Below, piece by piece: positions 20,879 through 28,804 of a stretch of DNA of 28,804 bases (its first letter is position 1; each line of letters opens with the position of its first letter). Source of the stretch: Podaxis mareebaensis (taxonomy: Eukaryota; Basidiomycota; Agaricomycetes; Agaricales; Agaricaceae); NCBI GenBank assembly GCA_018524725.1, contig JAEUWP010000368.1, positions 1 to 28,804 on the forward strand, given 5' to 3'. Both the position numbers and the translations under genes were made by a program. The notes below the pieces were generated by a model. That model was not told the origin of the DNA, did no database searches, and was given only the letters and a program-made list of their open reading frames with translations.

Positions 20879-23800
20879 TTAGGCCAGTTTCTTCTGTCTT
20901 TTATACTCCTGAAGTATTCGCTTTGCATTTTCTAAGTTTTCTTCAGGTTCCCATGAGTCCTCAGTTGGTCCATATCCTTTCCAGCATATCAGATACTCTA
21001 AGCGTCTTCTTCTCATCCTGTGTTTCAGAATGGCTTCTACTTCATATTCTTCTTCTCCTGAGACTAGAATTGGTGGTGGATTGGTATGGTGCTTTCCATA
21101 AATGTTATTCTCAATGACTGGAGTGAGAAGTGAAGCATGAAACTTGTTGTGAATCTTCCATTTAGTGGGAAGTTTTAATTCATAGGTAACAGGTGATGTT
21201 TGTCATAGAATGGTGAAAGGTCCTTCTCTTCTTTGGTTGAGCTTCTTTGAAGCATATGGAAGAGGTAGGTTTCAATTGTCTAGCCATACTTTGTCTCCAA
21301 CCTTGAATGGATTCCAAGGTTTGTTTTGTCTAGCAGCCATTACTTTTCGCATTTGTTTATGTGCTTCAAGTGCTGCTTCTCTCATTTGTTCTAAAGATAG
21401 AATCTTTTTGTTGATTGAAGGTACTTTAGATTCTTCTTCTGTTTCTATAACTGCCTTAGGATTATAGCCTAAGATCAATTCATATGGTGTATTTGTTCTT
21501 CCTGCATGTGGTTTAGTATTGTAAACGAATTCAATCATGGGTAGTGCTCTTCTCCATGAGTGTGGGTTCTTTGAAGTATAAACAGCTAAGTAGAATTCTA
21601 TTTCTTGATTGTACCGTTCTGTTGTTCCGTCTGTTTGTGGGTGATAAGCAGTTGACATAGCTGGTTCTATATTTAGCTTTTTATAGAATTCTTGCATTGA
21701 TTTAGCTGCAAATCTAGGGTCTCGATCTGAGATAACCTTTTGAGGTGTTCCATATTTGGAAAAGACTTTCTCAATTAGGATTTCGGCGATATCGTCAGCT
21801 GTTGCAGTTTTCTTTGTAGCTGTTAGGATTATCCCTTTCATAAGTCCATGGTCCACTATGGACAAAATAGCATCATATCCGTCATCCGGGGGTAGATCTG
21901 TGATAAGATCCATAGATATTTGACTGAATGGACAGGTAGAAGTTGGTCCTTTGATTGGTTGTAATGGAGGTTTTGTTGGATGTTGGTTAATTTTGTACTG
22001 TTGACATGTTGGGCATCCTTTCACATAGTTGTGAATATATGTGTTCATTCCTGGCCAGTAAACTTCTTTTTGAAGTTTCTGTAATGTATCTCTTATTCCT
22101 GGATGTCCTGAAGTAGGGTGGTCATGTACAAATTGTAAAATTTTCTGTTTGATATCCGGATCATCGGGTATGACAATCTTATTTTGGAATTGGATGAAGT
22201 CTTTGTCATCTGATGTGAATTGGTCTTGCATGTGGATCTTTGACTTCTTTTTGATGATCTCTTGTTTTAGATCTTCAGAAAGGAAGTTAATGAACTTTTC
22301 TGATGGGATGGCTATCAGATTTTCATTGTCAGTTCCTTCAGGTACTAAATCCGGTCTTCTACTAAGTGCATCTGCTAGTACATTTTGATTCCCTGGAAGA
22401 TGTTTAATGACATAGTTAAATTTAGTCATATATAGCATCCATCTAGCCTGTTGATGACTAAGTTGTTGTGGTTCTCGCCATCTGATCAAGTTCTCGTGAT
22501 CAGACCATATGACTACTTGGTGTGGTGATCCTTCCAAGTAATGTCTCCATTCCTTCAATGCTTCTATAATGGCAAGGAATTCTTGGTTGGATGTATGGTA
22601 ATTCCTTTCAGCTTGGTTTAGGGCTTTAGAGAAGTATCCTACTGGATGTTTATCTCCATTTGAATCCCTTTGTAAAAGGACTGCTCCAATGGCATATACT
22701 AATGCATCACATTCTATTTCAAATGGTTGGTTTTCATCTACCATTGATAGAATGGGGTGTTGTAGAAATTGTTGCTTTAGAAGTTCAAATGCTTTCTGTG
22801 CTTCTGAGTTCCATTCGAATTTCTTTGTTTTTTGCATAAGTGCATGTAGCAGGTGTGCGATTTGAGTGTAGTTTTTAATAAACTTTCTGTAGAAGTTACA
22901 AAAACCAATGAACTGTCGAACATTCTTTGCTGTTTGAGGAATAGGCCAGTCTTCTATTCCTTTAAGTTTGATTGGATCCATTTCTATGGAATCTGGTTTA
23001 ATTATGAATCCTAAGTATTCTAGATGTTGTTTTTTGAATTTGCATTTCTCTGTTTTGAGATAGAGGTCATTCTTGTCCAGTATTTCTAGAATCTTGATAG
23101 TAGTGCAGTCTAGATCTTTGATTTTCTCAGCTGGGATGAGTATGTCATCTATGTAGATGATAGTTTCTTCTTTAGATAAGAGTTCTTGGAAGAGATGATC
23201 CATCATTGATTGGAATGTAGCTGGGGAGTTAGTCATGCTAAAGAACATGACTGTGGGTTTGTATAAACCATTTGGAGTACGAAAGGCTGCTTTCCATTCA
23301 TCTCCTTCTCAAATTCTAACATTGTTGTATCCTAGACGGACATCTAGTTTAGTAAAGTACTTTGCTCCTTTAAGTTTATCCATAATTCTTGAGATGTTAG
23401 GAATTGGATGAGCATTCTTAATGGTATGATCATTAAGATAGCAGTAATCTTGACAAGGGCGTAAATCTCCTCCTTTCTTTCCTACAAAGAAGAAAGATGA
23501 GGCCATTGGTGATTGTGATTTACGAATGTATCCCTTTTGTAAAATTTCTTCTATGAATTTGTCTAGTTCCTTTTGTTCTATTGGAGTGAGGTGATATATT
23601 GGCATCCATTTTGGAACGAAGGTTTCATTGACTTCAATTTTATGATCCCAAGGACGTCTTGGTGGCATTCTTTCTGATTTCTCTTTACTAAATACCTTAA
23701 GAAATTTGTGAAATTTCTTCGGTACTACTTTTAAAGGATCTGATTCCTTCTTCTTGACTTCTTCTGTTTTGTTATAAAGGTCTTGAGAAGTGTTATGTTT

Positions 23801-24331
23801 GACATTTATCTCCAAATCATCTTCAAGATCTGATTCTTCTTCTATATATTGACTAAGATCAATACTGTTAATCATCTGTTTTGATTTATATTCAGTTAGT
23901 TGTATAGTTTGCAATTCTTCATTGTGCCATTTCAATGTTCTTCTTTCCCAATCTATGTCAGGGTTGTATTTTCGTAACCATGATATACCTATAAATAGTT
24001 CCTTATAGCCTAAATTGATAATTTTAGGTTTAATGCTCATAATCTTGTCATTAATCTTGATTTTGATTTCAGCATAATGTGTTGATTTTGTTCCTGAATT
24101 TCTTGATCTGTCAGTATTATAAATGTATTGTACTTTTTTAAGTGGCTTCTTAGTTAATTTTAGATTCTTAACTAAGTTTGGCGATATAAATTGGCTGCTG
24201 GCTCCTGAATCTAATAATGCTTTGATCTTATGTGATCCTTTAGGAGTTATTATTTCTGTTGGAATTAGTAAACATTTTCCCTTAGATGTGTGAAGATCAA
24301 CAATGTTGAGCTGATCTTCTAAGCTACTCAA
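20879..24331 (-). pseudogene. Retrotransposon pol: protease, RT, RNase H, integrase, chromodomain
   Basis: One frame of 1151 codons from TTG 24331 (entered by frameshifting, not by its own ATG) to TAA 20879-20881, with three TGA codons at 23309-23311, 21272-21274 and 21203-21205. Protease active site LLDSGAS at about residues 39-45 (DNA near 24197-24217). RT has KLDVRLGYNNVRI, then the first TGA where relatives usually have a charged residue, and YIDD at 23144-23155. RNase H acidic residues appear in ECDAL, WSDHE and ADALSR. The integrase has an HHCC zinc finger (HDHP...GHPG...CPTC) and a D,D,E core (SMDLITD, ISDRDPRF, TTERYNQE). After the last two TGAs a chromodomain follows at about 20893-21050 (YEVEAILKHR...YLICWKGY...DSWEPEENL). 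Chromodomains direct integration to marked chromatin in related elements. Confidence 0.9.
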
Positions 24332-26166
24332 AAATTTTCGTCTTGAGAAAATTCTTCAAGTTGATCATCTATTCCATCTTCGATGGCATAGACCATAGCA
24401 TTTGGATCGATTTGTCTTTTCTTTCCACTGAAGGGTTTCTTTGGTTTTCTTTTGGGTATAAAATTATTTCACTGTTTCTTTGTGGTGTAATTTCTTCTAG
24501 ACAGGCATTGTCTGTAGAAATGTCCTTTCTTCTTACAAAAGAAACATTCTCCATTCTTGATTGCTGTTCGCTGCTTGTCGGTAAGTACATTGTTAATGAG
24601 GTGTGATATGGTGTTGCTTGGCACTCTTTGACTGTTATGAACTCCTGATTTGGGAGGTTATATATCTTGTATGTCTTCTGATTCGATTTCTTCTTCTTCT
24701 TCATCAGAATCTTGGTCATATTCTCCATCAGAGAATCCAAACTCGTTGAGGTCATCAGTGAGATGATCAATGTCCATATTCCACTCGCTTCTCCTGTATT
24801 GAGGTAAGATGGGTTGGGAGGCGATATTTTGATAATGGGGTTGGATTCTGTAGCTTTTTGTTTTCCTTTGTCCTTTCTTTGCATAGGAAATTCTTCCATT
24901 GATTGTTGCTCTATATTTGCATTGTTCCTGAACAATTCTATGGGCATTTCTGGCTGCATTCTTCCACTCTGCAATTGTGTTTGTGGTACTTCTAAGTGCT
25001 TCATGTCTGACAGCAGGGTCAAGTCCGTTCACGAAGTATACTCGAAGTGCCACACTGTCAGTGAGTCCTGCTTGGGAAGCCAAGACTGAGAACTCTGAGA
25101 TATATTCTTCAATATATCTGCCATGCTGCCTGAGGTTTTGTAACGCCTGTTCAGCCTCGAATGTCTGTTGTACTGGGGCAAAAGACTGGTCGAGGTCATT
25201 TGTGAACTCGTCCCATGTTTGTTGAGTTGCATCTCTTGCATGCATTGAAAGATAATCCTGTCTCCATACTGATGCTGCTCCATTGAGTAAAGCAAGGGCA
25301 TAGTTGACCTTTGTGGCATGGTTGGTGATTCCATAGGATTTGAAATATAGCTCAATGAGGGATTTCCAGCTTCTGTACTGTGCAGTGTCTCCATAGAACC
25401 TCGTAGGCTTTGGGTACTCAAAGTTGGTGTTCTGGTTTGATATAGTGGTTCCTGTAGGTTGTGGAGGTGAAGGGCTTCTTCTGTAACCTCCTGAACTACC
25501 TGAATTTGTTCTTCCTCTTGTTTGAGTTCCTGGATCTGTTCCCCAAGATCTGCTAATTGACTGATAAGTTGTTGTTTGTGGTACTGCTGTTCTGGCCAAG
25601 GAAGAGAACTGGTGTTGAGTTTCTGGTACTGATTGAGCAGTCGCTGCTGTACTGTAAGAAGGTCTTGACTGGTGAATAGACAATGAAGATTGGGGTTGTT
25701 TTCCTTTCATTTGAGTGGAGAGATTGAATCTGGCAAGATCTTTGGTGACTTCTTCAACACTTGGTTGTCTTGAGACCTGTTGCAGTGCATTAAGTGATGC
25801 TGTGAGTCCTGCGAATTGATTTGTAGTTTGTTGTTGGGTCTCCCTTTCTCCTGCCAAAGTTTCTCTACTAAATTCTGTGATTTCTCCTCTTGAGGTTTCT
25901 TCTTCAAGTTTTCTTTCAACTGCGTCAATTTGTTGTTGATCTTGTCTTGAAAAATCTTCATAGAGGAAGGTTTTGGGTTTGGTTCCTGCTTGTTCAAGTA
26001 TTCTGAACTCTGCTGAGTATTCTTTGTTGAGTCTTCTTTGGATCGATGCTTTGAAGTAGTGTGGTCTGTTCCTTGCATCTTTGTAATACCACTCTTTTGT
26101 TGTGGGATCTCTGAGAACTTTTCCTCTTGTCAGGCTGTTGAATGTGATTGTTTTCGCAATTTTGAA
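24328..26166 (-). pseudogene. Retrotransposon gag: capsid and CCHC zinc knuckle, two premature stops
   Basis: The gag frame is open from after a TAA at 26167-26169 to TGA 24328-24330, broken by TAA 24658-24660 and TGA 24469-24471. It opens with a Lys/Arg-rich segment and a charged region, then a Gln/Ser-rich stretch, the retrotransposon gag fold (YPKPTRFYGDTAQYRSW, LLNGAASVWRQDYL, YISEFSVLASQAGL) and an acidic patch. After the TAA comes a CX2CX4HX4C knuckle at 24505-24546 (CFFCKKKGHFYRQC). No in-frame ATG is found before 25708-25710, which lies between the N-terminal region and the capsid. The start may have been lost by mutation, come from an upstream exon, or be non-AUG. Confidence 0.85.
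24331..24337 (-). promoter_or_regulatory. Candidate -1 frameshift heptamer A AAU UUU
   Basis: In the gag frame the minus strand reads GAA AAT TTT TGA. The heptamer AAATTTT fits X XXY YYZ exactly, ends at the base before the gag stop (24328-24330), and a -1 slip enters the pol frame at TTG 24331 without a gap. Codons upstream (GIDDQLEEFSQDENF) are clearly coding, so the frame change is at a functional boundary. Confidence 0.75.
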
Positions 26167-26590
26167 TTATCCAGTTTGGCAACCTTTATAACTTTACTTC
26201 TAATAAATTTCCTTCCCTTTCAACAACTGAGCGTCCACAGCAAAGCCTCTTCTCAGCGGTACTTCAATGGAAATTTATATCCTGATAGATTATAGCTCTA
26301 TCTAAGCATAATCACTTCTTTATTACAAGTGTGATTCCCTTCACTCGTCGAAATATCCTCCAGAATCAAAGTTCCGTCAAGGAATTTCCTCTAGATTGCG
26401 GGACTACAATCCTCAACTAATCTGCACTAGTTGGCAATGCATGCCTACTCTCTTTCTAATGCTAACTTCAGAAACTAGGACCCAAAGTAAAGCACTAGCT
26501 GCTCAAGTAGGGCTTCTTCCAGTGATTAATGCTGAGCAGCCAAGACAAGGTAATGACTCCGTGCTACAGAGAAGGATCGTTTCTACTTAA
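26167..26590 (-). other. Retrotransposon 5' leader
   Basis: About 420 bases between the 5' LTR and the gag frame. No ORF of note. It contains the candidate primer-binding site next to the LTR and two out-of-frame ATGs (near 26297 and 26440) that soon meet stops. Confidence 0.7.
26579..26590 (-). promoter_or_regulatory. Primer-binding site, candidate self-priming type
   Basis: The bases abutting the 5' LTR read TTAAGTAGAAAC (minus strand). There is no TGG start as for a tRNA 3' end. They can pair with GTTTCTACTTGG inside the LTR (26861-26872): ten Watson-Crick pairs plus two G-U pairs. That LTR segment lies about 36 bases after a TATA box, so it would be near the RNA 5' end. Self-priming from the RNA 5' end is known in the Tf1/sushi branch of chromoviruses. 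That it applies here is inferred. Confidence 0.5.
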
Positions 26591-26856
26591 TGTTATAGTG
26601 AGGCTGCTTCAGTCCGTAAAGAGGCTCAATACGTATCTGCAGATCATATCAAAGGAGACTTCTCATGTACTAACAGATAGATTACCTTTAAGCACTGACA
26701 GAGTCAATGCATCAAGATAACTATTGCTTATAGTTGCACAATATGTCTACTTCCTCAATATAAAGACTTATAGCAACTTAGAGAGTGATAGAGATTGTAG
26801 AGACAACTTAATTTGTATCACTTATTGTTGATAAAGACTTATATTTGAGTCTCCAC

Positions 26857-26891
26857 CTAACCAAGTAGAAACAATGCTTTCTACTTGTTAG
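26857..26891. repeat. LTR palindrome next to the inferred transcription start
   Basis: Arms CTAAC-C-AAGTAGAAA and TTTCTACTT-GTTAG pair as a 14-base-pair inverted repeat with one bulged base and a CAATGC loop. Also present in the left LTR (17982-18016). One arm (AAGTAGAAA) is the same sequence as the core of the primer-binding site. Confidence 0.85.
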
Positions 26892-26900
26892 TGTCGATGA

Positions 26901-26908
26901 CTTATATA
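26901..26908 (-). promoter_or_regulatory. LTR TATA box
   Basis: TATATAAG on the minus strand within the 5' LTR. The usual 30-base spacing places the RNA start in or near the loop of the palindrome at 26857-26891, which defines the U3/R border. Confidence 0.6.
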
Positions 26909-27253
26909 CTGGACAGTGTATCTAATTATATATCTACATTAGAACTTTCCGGAAGTTCTTAAGGTACTGAGACTTGACTCAGAGATTGACTTGGAACAAT
27001 AGAAGCATGATTCTACTAATAATAGTTCAATACAAAAAGTTCTTTATCAAAGAAGTCTTCTTTTCTAAAGATAGAATGAAAGCTTATCAATCTGTAAAAG
27101 TTGTACGACTTTGATATTACATAAGCGAAGTCAATGTAAGAAGGATTATGAAACAAACAAGTTAAAGACTAAAGCTTTCAGATAAAACAATGAACAAATA
27201 GATTGAAAACATAATTAATAAATGTATAGCGAACATTTACTAAGTTCATAACA

Positions 27254-27258
27254 CAGTA
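27254..27258. repeat. Target site duplication, right (CAGTA)
   Basis: Matches 17711-17715. Removing the element and one copy restores an alignment with the linker exon of the intact NACHT-kinase gene. Confidence 0.95.
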
Positions 27259-28804
27259 TGGACTAAGGTGTTTGGAGCCAGACATTGCCTCATCCCGTGT
27301 AAGCTGAGTCACCTTGCTACCACACCGGAGGACATCAAACTTTTTTTTCAGGACTGAGAAAAATCCACCTCGCTGAGTTGCGGAGCCTGGCTGGACGAAA
27401 TCTGTGCCATCAGTTGAATTGATAGTTTTGGGATGCCAGTTTTCGGATATCTGCGCAGTGAAGGTGGAGCCCTCGAGATTGATAGGCCATGCAATATTGG
27501 GATGTATCTTCCTAACGAATGTATCCAAGTCATAGCGAAACTCGTCACAGAATTTGATAACAAGGTCCCAGTTGATGTGTGAAAGCCGTTGCAGCACATC
27601 ACCCTCGAGATCCATGCTCTCCGCCAATGCAAAACAATGCCACAGTGTTGTTGAATAGGCTTGGTCCTTCATTTCTTCTTGGTGACTGGGCCACTGAGCT
27701 GAGGCGTCAGTACTACACCCATCTAGGGTACAAGTCAGTTATCCAGTTTTGACCCTGATATCAGACTACATATGCTCACTAGCATCAGAAGTTGGCAAAT
27801 GGCAGAGTACGTCGATACACGTAGAATAAAATCGGTAATAGTTATGTCGTGTCTCGACACAAAACTCCGCAGTCGATCTCCTAATGTCACATAGGAAGTC
27901 GCTAAATGACGCATGGTAAAACGATAGGTGGCTCGACACTCTACTACTGGTCTCCTTTATCTCGAGGACAGAATGAAGGTTGCTGAAGGCTGCATAGACA
28001 ATCGTCGGTGAGAAGTTAAGGTTGGCGCAATAGTTAGAGAGATAGTTGTCCCCCCCAATGTGATGAAAATGGATGAGAAGGAACAATAATGTGGTGGACA
28101 GGATCTCTTTCGGGATCTGCTTCATTATAAGGATGTAGAATTGATCCAAGTTCGATAGTGGGTTAGCTGAACGGCCGGTGCTGCGAGTTCTCCCCGCTTC
28201 CAGTACCAACTTGAGCTGTCGTTCGGGTCCGAATGCACCAGGACTGTGGAGAATGTGTCTGATGATACTCGCCGGATAGATAAACAACCCTGCCGATAGG
28301 CAAACGAGTTGGCGAATGTCCTTCTCCAATGGCCAAGCGATCGTCGCAGGGAATCTGTACTTGGCCCGGATCATCCTGAATCCATCTCGAAGATATGCTT
28401 CAATGTCCTGGTCGGCAGCGCGGGACACAGGAAGCGTCAGTTGCCAGCAAATCTCGTCGATCCAACCCCCCGAGAAGGCGGCCACGATATGAGGCTCTGG
28501 GCGACTGAAGAACGCCCACAAGAAGGGGGTGCTCCGCTGGAGAGCAGAGGTGGTGACGACTTCGATGATAATGCGTTGGGCATCCTGGCCATTACACTCG
28601 TCTAGGCCATCAACTACAATGACGTTTTCATCGAACTTGCGGCTGTGACGGCCCAGCTCTCCAAATGGTTTCACGAGCAGCTCCCGAAACTGCACGTCCA
28701 TCGACTTTTCCAGGACAAGAGGATCATGCGCGATTATGGTGTCCACAAGGTCGCGATAAGCTTCAGATTTAGCAGCAAGTTGACAGACGATGGTCGGCAC
28801 GAAT
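27259..28804 (-). pseudogene. NACHT-kinase gene copy 2, NACHT half (5' part, runs off the window)
   Basis: Close relative of the NACHT part of 3817-7336. It enters at the right edge within FVPTIVCQLAAKS, so Walker A lies outside. Walker B is intact (VIVVDGLDEC). The frame is open through the helical region to an intron at 27779-27723 (GTGAGC...CCCTAG, branch-like CTGAC), then the next exon. At the following intron the donor GT of the intact gene reads AT (after VRK, near 27518); the stretch is a multiple of three without stops and would be retained in frame. The linker exon is cut at 27259 by the retrotransposon. The NACHT half alone could still be translated into a protein ending inside the LTR. 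Rest of gene: 16196-17715. Confidence 0.82.

Larger units (their letters stand above)
17716..27253 (-). mobile_element. Ty3/Gypsy chromovirus LTR retrotransposon, complete but decayed
   Basis: The element is 9,538 bases between perfect CAGTA target duplications, read on the minus strand. Order from its 5' end: LTR (27253-26591), primer site, leader, gag, frameshift heptamer, pol, ORF3, ORF4, purine tract, LTR (18378-17716). The pol order RT-RNase H-integrase-chromodomain assigns it to the chromovirus branch of Ty3/Gypsy. It is more AT-rich than the host DNA. All four reading frames have premature stops and ORF3 also has frameshifts, so it is non-autonomous now. It sits in the linker exon of NACHT-kinase copy 2, in sense orientation. 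Confidence 0.95.
26591..27253 (-). repeat. 5' LTR (right), 663 bases
   Basis: Starts TGTTAT and ends ATAACA, as the left LTR does. On the minus strand it is the promoter-bearing 5' LTR of the element and carries a TATA box and a long palindrome, listed separately. Confidence 0.96.

Noticed and set aside
18423..24331. TGA recoded as an amino acid in the retrotransposon
   Set aside because: The same frames use TGG for Trp, and the LTRs independently show CpG decay, which yields TGA from CGA. Decay explains it more simply.
26531..26544. TGG-containing motif (TGGCTGCTCAGC, minus strand) as a tRNA primer site
   Set aside because: It lies about 50 bases inside the LTR edge, not adjacent to it, and matches no tRNA end I can name.
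17716..27253. Classical repeat-induced point mutation (CpA-biased) as the cause of decay
   Set aside because: The LTR differences are at CpG sites and few; heavy CpA-to-TpA change is not seen.

Overview
The window looks like basidiomycete (probably Agaricomycete) nuclear DNA. The evidence is short GT...AG introns of about 50-60 bases in nearly every gene, NACHT NTPases of the mushroom type (PPRC/PPQC...GTREEHI...GPAGVGKSA), tyrosine-kinase-like (TKL) kinases with an HGD rather than HRD catalytic loop, and a chromodomain Ty3/Gypsy retrotransposon showing CpG decay. No organism can be named.

Layout. Two related units lie in the same orientation. Unit 1 has a decayed helical-repeat-like gene ('gene D', copy D1, minus strand, 450-3395), followed to the right by one apparently intact minus-strand gene (3817-7336). 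That gene encodes a NACHT NTPase fused to a C-terminal protein kinase: 10 exons, 1005 aa, all junctions in phase. A gene-poor stretch follows (7337-10122) with small unassigned ORFs and a degenerate echo of gene D. Unit 2 starts at 10123. It has D copy D2 (10587-13774), then a kinase-less, 5'-truncated NACHT pseudogene (14086-15933), then a second NACHT-kinase gene (16196 to beyond 28804). The linker exon of this second gene was split by a 9,538-base LTR retrotransposon (17716-27253, 5-base target duplication CAGTA).

The retrotransposon reads on the minus strand, sense to its host gene. It has 663-base LTRs, a purine tract, a candidate self-priming site, gag, a slippery heptamer (A AAU UUU) set directly before the gag stop, and a pol with protease, RT, RNase H, integrase and chromodomain. 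Downstream of pol are two more reading frames (ORF3, ORF4), each carrying a pair of CCHC zinc knuckles. All reading frames carry premature stops, 10 of 11 of them TGA. The two LTRs differ at 8 bases, nearly all at CpG-derived sites, which suggests decay by deamination of methylated CpG.

How the parts relate. The NACHT-kinase genes are plausible NLR-like signalling proteins with a kinase where fungal NLRs usually carry repeats. Copy 1 looks functional, although its DFG motif reads DFI. Copy 2 has lost the catalytic Asp (HGD to HGN) and is broken by the insertion. Both copies of gene D are damaged at different places and may also share older lesions. The least explained part is the ORF3/ORF4 pair of the retrotransposon. 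Everything here is from reading the sequence; no database search was possible.
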